NCBI GenBank assembly: GCA_905233345.1
Contig: CAJODQ010000018.1
Coordinates: 1 to 33,830 of the forward strand
Length of the DNA: 33,830 nucleotides
Reading direction: 5' to 3'
Origin: an uncultured Bacteroidales bacterium
GTDB taxonomy: Bacteria > Bacteroidota > Bacteroidia > Bacteroidales > UBA932
Both the position numbers and the translations under genes were made by a program. Within the stretch, counting starts at the first letter, position 1, and each line of letters opens with the position of its first letter. Positions 7,519-16,068 of the stretch are shown here, piece after piece. Under the pieces are notes generated by a model that made no database searches, had not been told where the DNA came from, and was given only the letters and a program-made list of their open reading frames with translations.

Positions 7519-8370
7519 ATGGACTACATTGCCGTACATATCAAGATCGATCCGTTCAGTGAAGAGCGGGCGGAGATCGTCGAGGCGGAGATCGCCGATC
7601 TGGGCTTCGACAGCTTCACCGTCGAGGCGCCTTTCCTGAATGCCTACATCCCGCAGGAACAGTTCTCCGAGCCCATGCTCAAGACAATGCTCAGCGCCTT
7701 CGACTCGGCGGATTTCCGGGTGTCGCATTCGGTGGAGCTCGTGAAGGAGCAGAACTGGAACGCCGCTTGGGAAAGCAATTTCGAACCCGTCGTGGTGGGT
7801 GAGGAAGTCACGGTCAAGGCGATCTACCATAAGGACCTGCCGAAGACCCGTTACAACATCGTCATCGATCCGCAGATGAGTTTCGGCAGCGGCCATCACC
7901 AGACGACCTCGATGATCATCGAGCAGCTGCTCGAAGACCGGAAGGCCCTGCGTGGCAAGGCCGTGCTCGACATGGGTACCGGAACGGGCATCCTGGCCAT
8001 CCTGGCTGCGAAGCTGGGTGCCGCCGTGCCCGTGCATGCCGTGGATATCGATCCGCGCTGCGTGATGTCGGCCCGGGCCAACGCCCGTCGCAACCGTGTC
8101 CCGCACAAGCTCATCGTGGTGTATGGAGACGCCTCCGTGCTCATCCGCGGGCAGTACGACTGGATCCTGGCCAACATCAACCGCAACATTTTGCTGGCCG
8201 ACATGGCGACCTATGTCCGCGCGCTCAAGCCGCAGGGCGGCCGCATCCTACTGAGCGGCTTCTATACCGCCGACATTCCTATGCTGCTCGAAAAGGCCGC
8301 TTCGCTGGGCCTGCACGAAGTCTCCCGCCGTACGCGCGACGACTGGGCCCTGCTGGTTTTGGAAAAATAA
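7519..8370 (+). CDS. prmA: Ribosomal protein L11 methyltransferase
   Basis: A 283-residue SAM-dependent methyltransferase that trimethylates ribosomal protein L11. The N-terminal L11-recognition part includes EQNWNAAWESNFEPVVVGEE, and IDPQMSFGSGHHQTTSMII precedes the SAM site VLDMGTGTGILAILAA. An acidic-strand motif VHAVDIDPRC and the ILANINRNIL motif follow. Length and order match Bacteroidota PrmA. The stop lies 22 nt before tRNA-Leu. Confidence 0.95.
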   Translation: MDYIAVHIKIDPFSEERAEIVEAEIADLGFDSFTVEAPFLNAYIPQEQFSEPMLKTMLSAFDSADFRVSHSVELVKEQNWNAAWESNFEPVVVGEEVTVKAIYHKDLPKTRYNIVIDPQMSFGSGHHQTTSMIIEQLLEDRKALRGKAVLDMGTGTGILAILAAKLGAAVPVHAVDIDPRCVMSARANARRNRVPHKLIVVYGDASVLIRGQYDWILANINRNILLADMATYVRALKPQGGRILLSGFYTADIPMLLEKAASLGLHEVSRRTRDDWALLVLEK

Positions 8371-8371
8371 T

Positions 8372-8379
8372 TATCTTTG
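8372..8379 (+). promoter_or_regulatory. -7 promoter element of tRNA-Leu
   Basis: TATCTTTG followed by C immediately after the prmA stop, 13 nt before the mature tRNA 5' end. No matching -33 TTTG is present, so readthrough from prmA may contribute. Confidence 0.55.
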
Positions 8380-8392
8380 CGGTGGATTACCT

Positions 8393-8474
8393 GCGGGTGT
8401 GTTGTAATTGGTAGCCAAGCCAGACTTAGGATCTGGTGCCGAAAGGCGTATGGGTTCGAGTCCCATCATCCGCA
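8393..8474 (+). tRNA. tRNA-Leu (anticodon UAG)
   Basis: A 7-bp acceptor stem forms between GCGGGTG (8393-8399) and CATCCGC (8467-8473), with discriminator A8474. The anticodon arm is CCAGA-CTTAGGA-TCTGG, giving anticodon TAG. A T-arm GGGTTCGAGTCCC and a short variable arm are present. Leucine isotype fits the anticodon. The 3' CCA is not encoded. Confidence 0.95.
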
Positions 8475-8578
8475 CTTGTGTCTACTGGGCTCCGCCCAGA
8501 CCTGCCGCTCCGACCGGCTATTACCCCAAGCCGACCCGCTCGGTCTCCGCTAGCGGCTGATGCCGCGGGATCGCACTC
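8475..8578. other. Intergenic region with two small palindromes
   Basis: Between tRNA-Leu and the convergent outer-membrane barrel gene. CTGGGC-TCC-GCCCAG at 8485-8499 is a perfect 6-bp hairpin just after the tRNA and could help end or process its transcript, but no U-tract follows. CCGCTAGCGG also occurs near 8548-8557. No gene is seen. Confidence 0.4.
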
Positions 8579-9898
8579 TTACCACTTTATTTTGAAGAAT
8601 TCCGGAGTGACGGAGATCATGATCCACCCCCAGTGGAGGTGCGTGTTGTTCTCGTTGCTGGTCCGTTTCAGGATTTTCATCGTCTCTGTTCCTTTCATGT
8701 AGGAATAGCCTGCTTGCAGCGATACGAATTTCGTGAAATCCCACGAGAGCGAAGTCTCTATTTCGTGGCCCAGGCTCCTGCCGCATTCGGATAGTTGAAT
8801 GGCGACGCTGGTGGCCAGGTAATGGTAGGCCGCATTGATCTGAAGGGGCTTGACGGGCGCCCACTGCACACCCAGATGGGCATCCTGGAGACCCGGTGTA
8901 TTGCCGCCGTAATAGGTTGTCACATAGAAGAAATCCATGGCTCCATAGAACTGGTGGTGGGAGCCGAAGATGGGGTTGAAACCCCGCACCTCCGTTTTCC
9001 GGGCGACGCCGATCTCGCCCTCCGGCGGCACATAGAAGCGGGGATCGCCGCTCATGTGGAAATAACCGGTGTTCAGGCGCAGCTGGGAATTCATCTGCCA
9101 GGCCCCTTCCGCACTTGCCATCCAGGCATGGATCGGGAGTTCGTATTCGTTGCGGCCCATCTGCCGGTAGTAGGAAGCCTGGAAACTGAAATTTTTGGGA
9201 TGGAAGTCCACGTACAAGCCATATAGCTGCTGGTACTGGGTGATGTCATCGTCGGGCTTCGCCAGGTCCTGCATGCCCGTGTTCATGAAGAGGGCGGACA
9301 CGCCCAGCTGGGGGATGGGATCGACGTGGTACCAGAGGGTCTGCATCGTCTTGTAGGGCTGATCGCCGTCCACATAATACGAGCCGCCCTCGGCGTCGAC
9401 GTCGTTCTGGTTGTAGGCAAACAGAAAATGGAGTTTGTGTCGGCCGCGTTCCCAGCCCGCCTTGAGCGCATCGTGCTTGCTGGGAACCATCACCCAGTCA
9501 TCGGAACCGATGATGCGCTGGTCGTCATAGGCGAACTTCTGGCGGCCCAGTTTGAAGAACAGGCCGGTCTTCTCGTGCCGGAGGGAGAACCATCCTTCTT
9601 CCAGGATGATGGCGCCGCTGCCCTTGGCACCCCAGATGCCGACATGCTTGGGCGCAAACATGAACTCCAGGTTCTTGTATTGGTAGTCGAACTGGAGCAT
9701 GGTGCTGCTCATGATGAAAATGGCCATTCCGTTGTTTTTCTTGTTCGACAGGCCGCCCTTTCGCAGCTCTCCGCGTGTCCAGTGCGAAGCGTCAATCGTG
9801 AATTGGTTGTTTTTCTGAGGCGCAGTCAGGGTGTCCGGCTGTCCGGTGGCGGGCAGGACGAAGAACAGCGCCATGGCCAGGAAGAAGAACTTTTTCAT
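8579..9898 (-). CDS. Alginate-export-type outer-membrane beta-barrel protein
   Basis: A 439-residue exported protein. Residues 1-20 (MKKFFFLAMALFFVLPATGQ) form a signal peptide. The rest alternates aromatic and hydrophobic residues typical of an outer-membrane barrel. The stretch KLGRQKFAYDDQRIIGSDDW followed by a KHDALKAG turn matches the alginate-export porin family, and the C-terminus ends in an aromatic (FKIKW). The transported substrate is not indicated; in Bacteroidota such proteins are usually annotated only as porin-like. It stands alone between the his operon and tRNA-Leu, with its own -7 element. Confidence 0.8.
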   Translation of the reverse strand: MKKFFFLAMALFFVLPATGQPDTLTAPQKNNQFTIDASHWTRGELRKGGLSNKKNNGMAIFIMSSTMLQFDYQYKNLEFMFAPKHVGIWGAKGSGAIILEEGWFSLRHEKTGLFFKLGRQKFAYDDQRIIGSDDWVMVPSKHDALKAGWERGRHKLHFLFAYNQNDVDAEGGSYYVDGDQPYKTMQTLWYHVDPIPQLGVSALFMNTGMQDLAKPDDDITQYQQLYGLYVDFHPKNFSFQASYYRQMGRNEYELPIHAWMASAEGAWQMNSQLRLNTGYFHMSGDPRFYVPPEGEIGVARKTEVRGFNPIFGSHHQFYGAMDFFYVTTYYGGNTPGLQDAHLGVQWAPVKPLQINAAYHYLATSVAIQLSECGRSLGHEIETSLSWDFTKFVSLQAGYSYMKGTETMKILKRTSNENNTHLHWGWIMISVTPEFFKIKW

Positions 9899-9922
9899 GG
9901 TCGTTCCATTGGGTGTTTCCTA

Positions 9923-9930
9923 CAAATATA
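9923..9930 (-). promoter_or_regulatory. -7 promoter element of the barrel protein gene
   Basis: The minus strand reads TATATTTG, 24 nt upstream of the ATG at 9898. The -33 match is weak. It lies in the 82-nt gap after the hisIE stop. Confidence 0.55.
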
Positions 9931-9980
9931 TAAAAATATCATGAAAACACCAATTTCTCCGCGGCCAAAAGGCTGGTCAA

Positions 9981-10577
9981 CTATCTGTGACGCAAGGCCA
10001 ATTCGCTTTCGATGTCGGCCAGCGAGACGCCCATCTGCTCCATCAGCACCAGCTGGTGGTAGAACAGGTCGCCCATCTCGTAGATGAAGCGCTCCCGGTT
10101 GCCGTCCACGGCCTCGATAACTGTCTCGGCCGCCTCTTCACCGACCTTCTTGGCGATGGCCTTGACCCCCTTGATGAAGAGCTTCGTTGTATAGGACCCT
10201 TCCGGAAGATCCCGGTGCCGCTGTCGGATGATCGTCTCGAGCTCGCCCAGAAATCCTTCCGCGTCCGGCGTGTCGAAACAGCTGCGCGTGCCCCGGTGAC
10301 AGACCGGTCCGTCGGGAATGGCCGTCACGAGCAGCGTGTCGTCGTCGCAGTCCCTGTACATGTTGCAGATATGCAGGTAGTTTCCGCTGGTCTCGCCCTT
10401 GGTCCAGAGACACTGGCGCGTGCGCGACCAGAACGTGACAAGGCCCTCCGCGCAGCTCTTCTCGAAGGCTTCGCGGTTCATGTAGCCCAGCATCAGCACC
10501 TTGCCGCCGCGGGCATCCTGGATGATGGCGGGAAGCAGCCCGCCGTTCTTTTCGAGTTTGAAATCGTCAAATTGCAT
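9981..10577 (-). CDS. hisIE: Bifunctional phosphoribosyl-AMP cyclohydrolase / phosphoribosyl-ATP pyrophosphohydrolase
   Basis: Catalyses the second and third steps of histidine synthesis. Residues about 1-105 are the HisI cyclohydrolase (MLGYMNREAFEKS, TFWSRTRQCLWTKGETSGN, metal-site region GPVCHRGTRSCFD). Residues about 110-198 are the HisE pyrophosphohydrolase (PEGSYTTKLF, KKVGEEAAETVIEA, EMGDLFYH). Total length of 198 residues is normal for fused HisIE. It is the last gene of the his operon, 12 nt after hisF. Confidence 0.97.
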   Translation of the reverse strand: MQFDDFKLEKNGGLLPAIIQDARGGKVLMLGYMNREAFEKSCAEGLVTFWSRTRQCLWTKGETSGNYLHICNMYRDCDDDTLLVTAIPDGPVCHRGTRSCFDTPDAEGFLGELETIIRQRHRDLPEGSYTTKLFIKGVKAIAKKVGEEAAETVIEAVDGNRERFIYEMGDLFYHQLVLMEQMGVSLADIESELALRHR

Positions 10578-10589
10578 CGCTTCTGGAAA

Positions 10590-11360
10590 TTAAGAAAATC
10601 GAACAGGCACACCGGCCTCCCGGAGGGCTTCTTTGACCGCAGGGATGCGGAGTGTGCCATAGTGAAAAATGCTGGCGGCCAGCGCGGCGTCCGCCCGGCC
10701 GGTGGTAAGGACCTCCACGATGTCCTGCAGGCAGCCTGCGCCGCCCGAGGCGATGACCGGGATGGACAGCAGTTCGTGCAGGCGGGCGTAGAGCGGGCAG
10801 GCAAAGCCCTGCTGCGTACCGTCGTGGTCCATGGAGGTGAAGAGGATCTCGCCGGCTCCGCGCTCCTGCGCTTCTTTCGCCCAGGAGAAGAGCTCGCGGT
10901 CCGTGGCGACGCGGCCGCCGTGGGTGGTGCAGCGCCAGGTCGGGTTGGGGATATCCTCGCTCTTCCGCGCATCGATGGCCACCACCACGAACTGGCTGCC
11001 GTACTGGTCCGCGATGCGGCTGATCAGCGAAGGATCCGCCAGTGCGGCGGAGTTGAGAGAAATCTTGTCGGCCCCGGCGTCCAGCAGCCTGGCTGCGTCG
11101 TCGAGCGATGCGATGCCGCCGCCCACGGTGAAAGGGATGTCGATCTCTCGGGCAATCCGTTCCACCAGCGAAGCGAAGGTCTTGCGGCCCTCGACCGTGG
11201 CGCTGATGTCGAGGAAGACCAGTTCATCAGCGCCTTCCCGGGCGTAGAAGGCCCCCATCTCCACGGGATCGCCCACCTGGCGCAGACCTTCGAAATGGAT
11301 GCCCTTTACAACCTGTCCGTCTTGGACATCGAGGCAGGGGATGATGCGTTTTGCGACCAT
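10590..11360 (-). CDS. hisF: Imidazole glycerol phosphate synthase, cyclase subunit
   Basis: A 256-residue TIM-barrel enzyme that uses ammonia from HisH to convert PRFAR to imidazole glycerol phosphate and AICAR. It starts MVAKRIIPCLDV with the catalytic Asp; the second catalytic Asp is in VVVAIDAR. Phosphate-binding loops VGGGI and ASGGAG are present. The start codon lies inside hisA: the two genes overlap by 55 nt in different frames, far more than the 4-nt overlaps elsewhere in the operon. Confidence 0.97.
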   Translation of the reverse strand: MVAKRIIPCLDVQDGQVVKGIHFEGLRQVGDPVEMGAFYAREGADELVFLDISATVEGRKTFASLVERIAREIDIPFTVGGGIASLDDAARLLDAGADKISLNSAALADPSLISRIADQYGSQFVVVAIDARKSEDIPNPTWRCTTHGGRVATDRELFSWAKEAQERGAGEILFTSMDHDGTQQGFACPLYARLHELLSIPVIASGGAGCLQDIVEVLTTGRADAALAASIFHYGTLRIPAVKEALREAGVPVRFS

Positions 11361-12076
11361 AAGGCAATGTCTTTCAGGGTGATGTGATTTTCATAGATGG
11401 CTTTTCCCACAATGGCCTTCGGGATTCCTGCGGCGTCAAGGGCGCGGAGGTCGTCCAACGAGGAGACGCCGCCGCTGGCCGAGAGCGTCAGGTCGGGGAA
11501 ACTTTGGCGCAGAGCGGCGTAGAGCCCCACCGAGGGACCCTGCAGCATGCCGTCCCGGCCGATGTCCGTGACAATGGCTTCGCGTAGCGGCGCGCTGCGA
11601 CGGCCGGTGAAGCGGCGGAACAGGCTTTCGAGGGTCATCGCCGATTCCTCCAGCCAGCCGCGCACGGCGACCCGGCCGTTCCGCACGTCGGCGCCCAGAA
11701 TCATCCGGGCGCCGTAGCGCGCCAGCCAGCCTTCAAAACGTTCGGGCTCGAGGGCGGCTACGCTGCCGATGATGGCGTGGGTGGCACCGGCGTCGAAGAG
11801 CCGCTGCAGGTCTTCGTCTGCCGCCAGGCCGCCGCCCCATTCGAGTTCGCAGGAGACCTTGGCGGCAATGGCTTCCAGCGTGGAGAGATTGCAGGGCCGG
11901 CCCGCTTTGGCGCCGTCCAGGTCGACCAGGTGGAGGCGCGCCACACCGCAGTCGGCGAGGCATTGCGCCATGTCGACGGGGGAGGCGTCATATACCTTGA
12001 CCGCAGCGTAATCACCCCGGGTCAGGCGGACACAGCGTCCGTCGATGATATCGATGGCAGGAACGATAGCGGTCAT
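11306..12076 (-). CDS. hisA: Phosphoribosylformimino-5-aminoimidazole carboxamide ribotide isomerase
   Basis: A 256-residue TIM-barrel isomerase of histidine synthesis. It shows the catalytic AIDIIDGRCVRL near the N-terminus, EWGGGLA, VTDIGRDGMLQGPS with the second catalytic Asp, and SASGGVSSLDDL. The normal end of the family is near AIVGKAIYENHITLKDI. The frame then runs about 18 residues further (NASSPASMSKTDRL) through the first codons of hisF. Its start overlaps the hisH stop by 4 nt. Confidence 0.97.
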   Translation of the reverse strand: MTAIVPAIDIIDGRCVRLTRGDYAAVKVYDASPVDMAQCLADCGVARLHLVDLDGAKAGRPCNLSTLEAIAAKVSCELEWGGGLAADEDLQRLFDAGATHAIIGSVAALEPERFEGWLARYGARMILGADVRNGRVAVRGWLEESAMTLESLFRRFTGRRSAPLREAIVTDIGRDGMLQGPSVGLYAALRQSFPDLTLSASGGVSSLDDLRALDAAGIPKAIVGKAIYENHITLKDIALWSQNASSPASMSKTDRL

Positions 12077-12660
12077 AGGCTGAGGAAGTTTTGAAGGATC
12101 TGCTGCCCGACGGCGCCGCTTTTCTCGGGATGGAACTGCGTCCCGTAGAAATTTTCGTAGCGGAGCGCTGCACTGAACAGCGTGGAACCATGCCGGCAGG
12201 TTGCCGTCGTGTCGGGGCAGAGGGTGGGATAATAGGAGTGGACGAAGTAGACGTACGCGCCGGCGGGGATGTCTTTGAAGAGTTTCCCGTCCAGGTTGCC
12301 GAGGGCATTCCAGCCCATGTGCGGAACACGGATCTCCGGCTCGTCGGGGAAACGTTTTACATGCGCATCGAATACGCCGATGCCTTCCACGGATCCTTCC
12401 TCGGAATCGCGGCAGAGCACCTGGAGCCCGACGCAGATACCGAGCACGGGACAGCGCAGGGAGCGGATGACGGGAACGAGCCCTTTTTCGCGCAGGCTGT
12501 CCAGGGCGCGGCCCGCGTGGCCGACACCGGGCAGGATGACCCGCCCGGCCGCCCGCAGCCGCGCCGGGTCGGCGGTGATTTCATAACGGGCGCCCAGTCT
12601 TTCGAGGGCGTTGGCGACCGAGCGGATGTTGCCGGCCGCATAATCGACGATGGCGATCAT
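12073..12660 (-). CDS. hisH: Imidazole glycerol phosphate synthase, glutamine amidotransferase subunit
   Basis: A 195-residue class I glutaminase that feeds ammonia to HisF. The catalytic triad is visible: nucleophile Cys76 in LGICVGLQ and the His-x-Glu pair in TQFHPEKSG near the C-terminus. The oxyanion loop PGVGHAG (about 44-50) is present. It overlaps hisB upstream and hisA downstream by 4 nt each, which suggests coupled translation. Confidence 0.97.
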   Translation of the reverse strand: MIAIVDYAAGNIRSVANALERLGARYEITADPARLRAAGRVILPGVGHAGRALDSLREKGLVPVIRSLRCPVLGICVGLQVLCRDSEEGSVEGIGVFDAHVKRFPDEPEIRVPHMGWNALGNLDGKLFKDIPAGAYVYFVHSYYPTLCPDTTATCRHGSTLFSAALRYENFYGTQFHPEKSGAVGQQILQNFLSL

Positions 12661-13715
12661 AGGAGTCCTTTGCTGCTGGGTAGTTCGTAAGAGAAGACGT
12701 TTCGGGCAACGGCCTGCCGCAGGGAGCGGGCAAAGGCCTTGAAGATGCTCTCGGCCAGGTGGTGGTTGTTCCCGCCGCGCGCCTGGACGTAGAGGTTGGC
12801 CTGCATGGCATTGGCCAGCGACTGGAAGAAGTGGCGGAACAGTTCCGTGGGCATGTCGCCGACGTATTCGCGGGTGAAGCGTACGTCCCAGACGAGTTCG
12901 CTCCGGCCGCCGAAGTCGAGCAGGACCAGGGCGCGGCAGTCGTCCATGGGCAGCGCAAAGCCGTAGCGGCCGATGCCCCGCTTGTCGCCCAGCGCCTGGC
13001 GCAGGGCTTCTCCCAGCACGAGGGCCGTGTCTTCCACGCTGTGGTGCTCATCCACGTCCAGGTCGCCCTGGCAGCGCAGCTGGAGCGCGATGCCGCCATG
13101 GTGGACCAGTTGGTCGAGCATGTGGTCGAAGAAGCGGAGGCCCGTTTCGATGCGGGAGTCGCCGATGCCGTCCAGATCTACGCTGACGCGGATGTCGGTC
13201 TCCCGGGTCTTGCGTTCAAGGGTGACGCGGCGTGCGCTGCGGCGCACCCGCTCGACAATCTGCGCCCAGCTGAGCGGCCCCAGCTGCAAGCCTGTTGCGC
13301 CAAGGTTCTTCGCCAGCTGCATGTCGCTGTCGCGGTCGCCGATCACGAAACTTGCGCCCAGGTCGTATCTGCCGTCCAGATAGGCTGTCAGCAGGCCGGT
13401 GCGGGGCTTGCGCGTGGGCGCTTCGTCTGCGGGGAAGCTGCGGTCGATCAGGATGTCGTCGAAGACGACACCTTCTCCGCGCAGGGTCTCGAGCAGCAGG
13501 TTCTGACAGGGGAGGAAGGTTTCCTCCGGGAAAGCCGGCGTACCGAGCCCGTCCTGGTTGCTGACCATGACCAGTTCATAGCCCAGCCCGCTGAGGGCTT
13601 TCATGCCCGAGATGGCACCGGGTACGAAGGCAAATTTTTCCAGTGCGTCGATTTGTTCGTCGGCGGGTTCGGCCAGCAGGGTGCCGTCCCGGTCGATAAA
13701 TAGGGCCTTTTTCAT
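12657..13715 (-). CDS. hisB: Bifunctional histidinol-phosphatase / imidazoleglycerol-phosphate dehydratase
   Basis: A 352-residue fusion catalysing two histidine steps. Residues about 1-165 are a HAD phosphatase with FIDRDGTLL, MVSNQDG and IGDRDSDMQLA. Residues about 175-352 are the dehydratase with FFDHMLDQLVHHG, DEHHSVEDTA and NNHHLAESIFKA. In E. coli HisB the phosphatase has a zinc loop (C-x-H...C-x-C). Here the equivalent stretch reads IDRSFPADEAPTRKP and has none of those ligands, although the HAD core is intact. Four-nt overlaps join it to hisDC and hisH. Confidence 0.96.
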   Translation of the reverse strand: MKKALFIDRDGTLLAEPADEQIDALEKFAFVPGAISGMKALSGLGYELVMVSNQDGLGTPAFPEETFLPCQNLLLETLRGEGVVFDDILIDRSFPADEAPTRKPRTGLLTAYLDGRYDLGASFVIGDRDSDMQLAKNLGATGLQLGPLSWAQIVERVRRSARRVTLERKTRETDIRVSVDLDGIGDSRIETGLRFFDHMLDQLVHHGGIALQLRCQGDLDVDEHHSVEDTALVLGEALRQALGDKRGIGRYGFALPMDDCRALVLLDFGGRSELVWDVRFTREYVGDMPTELFRHFFQSLANAMQANLYVQARGGNNHHLAESIFKAFARSLRQAVARNVFSYELPSSKGLL

Positions 13716-16066
13716 GCTGTTTTGCAGGGTTTGAGGGTTTCGTATGCGGTGAGGGAGGCGAGCAGACGCCGGTTCTCTTCCGGCGTGCCGACCGTGATGC
13801 GGAGGGCGCCTTCACATTGTGCCACACGGCTGCGGTCGCGGACGATAATGCCGTCGGCGAGCAGTTTCGCGTAGACGCGCTGCGGATCGTCGAACCGCAC
13901 GAGCAGGAAATTGGCGTCGCTGGGATGGACTTTCCGCACGAAGGAGAAGGCGGCGAGGCGGCGGGCCAGCAGCTCGCGCTGTTCGCAAATCTCGGCCACG
14001 TGCCCGGCATAGCCCTCCCGCAGGGCGGCAAGTGCCAGTTCCTGGGCGGGCTGGTTGATGTTGTAGGGATACTTCACCTGGTCGAGGATACGGATGATCA
14101 AAGGGTCGGCGAAGGCCATTCCGATGCGCAGGCCGGCCATGCCGCCAGCCTTCGAGAGGGTCTGCAGGATGACCAGGCGGGGAAACTCGGCCAGGCGCGG
14201 CAGCAGGGACCCCTTGGCACTGAAGTCCGCATAGGCCTCGTCCAGGACGGTGATGCCTGGGAAGGTGCGGATGACGGCCGCCAGTTCTTCGAGCGGGAAG
14301 GCGTTGCCGGTGGGGTTGTTGGGGCTGCAGATGAACAGCAACTTGGTATCGGGTGCCGTAGCGGCGGCGATGGCATCGGCGGGCAGGGAATAATCTTCGT
14401 TCAGGGGAACGGCGATCACGGCCACGTCGTTGGTCTGCGCCGCCACGCTGTACATGCCGTAGCTGGGCGAAACGATGAGCGCACGGTCCCGGCCCGGCTC
14501 GCAGAAAACACGGTACATCAGGTCGATGGCCTCGTCGCTGCCGTTGCCCAGGAAGATATTTTCCACCGGCATGCGCTTAAGCGCCGAGACCGCTTGTTTC
14601 AGCTGTCGCTGCCGGGGATCCGGATAGCGGTTCCAGCCGGTAGGATAGGGGCTTTCATTGGCGTCGAGAAAGACTTCCGGCGTTCCGGAGCAGTCGTCCC
14701 GGGCGGTGGAATAAGGCGCCAGTGTGCGGATGTTGGAGCGCATCAGGGCGCGGAGGCGCTGACGCGTGTCCGCCGTTTCGGCTGGAGCGGGCGCCGCTTC
14801 GATACGGACCTCTACGGCACGGGCGTGGGCATCGAGCCCTTCGGCCACCGCCATCTCCCGGATGGTAGGCGCGAGGCGCTGCAAGCCTTCTTGCGAGATT
14901 TCCTGGAGGCTCATGCGGCGGAGGAAACTCTCCACGCTGACGCCGCTGCAGGCACGGGCCCAGCCGCTTGTGGGGAGGGTGTGGTTGGTGCCGGAGGCAT
15001 AGTCGCCCGCACTTTCCGGCGACCAGGGTCCGAGGAAAACGCTGCCGGCTGCGGTGATGCGGTCGGCGACGGGCCAGGGCTCTGCCAGTGCGAGAATCAG
15101 GTGCTCCGGGGCGTAGGTCTCGGCCAGTTCCACGGCCGCGTCCAACGTATCCAGGACGACCGCGCAGCTGTGCGAGAGCGCTTCGCTAGCGAACTGTCCG
15201 CGCGGCAGCAAGGCCAGCTGCCGCTCCACCTCCGCCATGACGCGCCGGGCAAAGCCTTTGGAGAGGCAGGCCAGCATCACCTGGCTGTCCGGCCCGTGTT
15301 CGGCCTGCGACAGGAGGTCGGCCGCCACGAAGGCGGGGTTGGCGTCCTCGTCAGCGATCACCATGACCTCGGAGGGGCCGGCCGGCATGTCGATGGTTAC
15401 GCTTTTTCCGCCCAGCAACTGCTTGGCGGTGGTGACATAGCGGTTGCCCGGTCCGAAGATCTTGTCGACCCGCGGCAAGGTCTCCGTGCCGTAGGCCATG
15501 GCGGCGATGGCTTGGGCACCGCCGACGCGGAAGACGCGCCGGATGCCGCAATACCACGCCGCATACAGCACTTCCGGGGCAATCTCACCCGATGCGCCCG
15601 CCGGGGAGCAGAGGATGACTTCGCGGCAGCCCGCCAGCGTGGCGGGGATGGCGAGCATCAGTACGGTGGAAAAGAGCGGCGCCGTGCCGCCGGGGATGTA
15701 GAGGCCGATGCGGCGGATGGGAACCGGACGCTGAATGCAGACCACGCCGGGCTGGGTTTCCACGCGGATCTCCCGCGGGAGCTGGGCCTGGTGAAATGCC
15801 CGGATGTTGGCCGCGGCCTGCCGGATGGCTTCTTGCACGGTGGGTTTAACCTGTCCGGCGCTGGCGCGAAGCTGTTCCGGGGTGACTTCCAGCGCAACCG
15901 CACGCCCGTCGATTTCGCGGGACAGGGCCTGCAGGGCTGCATCGCCTTCGTTCCGGACCCGCTCCAGGATGGCTTCCACGCGCGAGCGAACGACCGGGTC
16001 GTCCTGCAGCGGACGCCGGCACAGCGCGTCCCACTGGCTTTTCGGAGGATTCAGAAAAAGGTCCAT
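13712..16066 (-). CDS. hisDC: Fused histidinol dehydrogenase - histidinol-phosphate aminotransferase (HisD-HisC)
   Basis: A 784-residue single open frame that contains two complete enzymes. Residues 1 to about 424 are HisD, the NAD-dependent oxidation of histidinol to histidine: IPGGTAPLFSTVLML, KIFGPGNRYVTTAK, the zinc and catalytic residues in SQAEHGPDS (Q254, H257), APEHL (E321, H322), GDYASGTNH (D355) and GLDAHA (H414). An Ala/Pro-rich linker follows (about 424-436). Residues about 437-784 are HisC, the PLP aminotransferase: LDANESPYP, GNGSDEAIDL, CSPNNPTGN, LDEAYADF and the PLP lysine in TLSKAGGMAGLRIG (K639). Both active sites look intact. Separate hisD and hisC genes are usual; no frame break is visible at the junction (nt about 14759-14797). 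Confidence 0.95.
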   Translation of the reverse strand: MDLFLNPPKSQWDALCRRPLQDDPVVRSRVEAILERVRNEGDAALQALSREIDGRAVALEVTPEQLRASAGQVKPTVQEAIRQAAANIRAFHQAQLPREIRVETQPGVVCIQRPVPIRRIGLYIPGGTAPLFSTVLMLAIPATLAGCREVILCSPAGASGEIAPEVLYAAWYCGIRRVFRVGGAQAIAAMAYGTETLPRVDKIFGPGNRYVTTAKQLLGGKSVTIDMPAGPSEVMVIADEDANPAFVAADLLSQAEHGPDSQVMLACLSKGFARRVMAEVERQLALLPRGQFASEALSHSCAVVLDTLDAAVELAETYAPEHLILALAEPWPVADRITAAGSVFLGPWSPESAGDYASGTNHTLPTSGWARACSGVSVESFLRRMSLQEISQEGLQRLAPTIREMAVAEGLDAHARAVEVRIEAAPAPAETADTRQRLRALMRSNIRTLAPYSTARDDCSGTPEVFLDANESPYPTGWNRYPDPRQRQLKQAVSALKRMPVENIFLGNGSDEAIDLMYRVFCEPGRDRALIVSPSYGMYSVAAQTNDVAVIAVPLNEDYSLPADAIAAATAPDTKLLFICSPNNPTGNAFPLEELAAVIRTFPGITVLDEAYADFSAKGSLLPRLAEFPRLVILQTLSKAGGMAGLRIGMAFADPLIIRILDQVKYPYNINQPAQELALAALREGYAGHVAEICEQRELLARRLAAFSFVRKVHPSDANFLLVRFDDPQRVYAKLLADGIIVRDRSRVAQCEGALRITVGTPEENRRLLASLTAYETLKPCKTA

Positions 16067-16068
16067 GG

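Noticed and set aside
8485-8499. Hairpin after tRNA-Leu as an intrinsic terminator
   Set aside because: The 6-bp stem is perfect but no T-run follows, so termination cannot be claimed.
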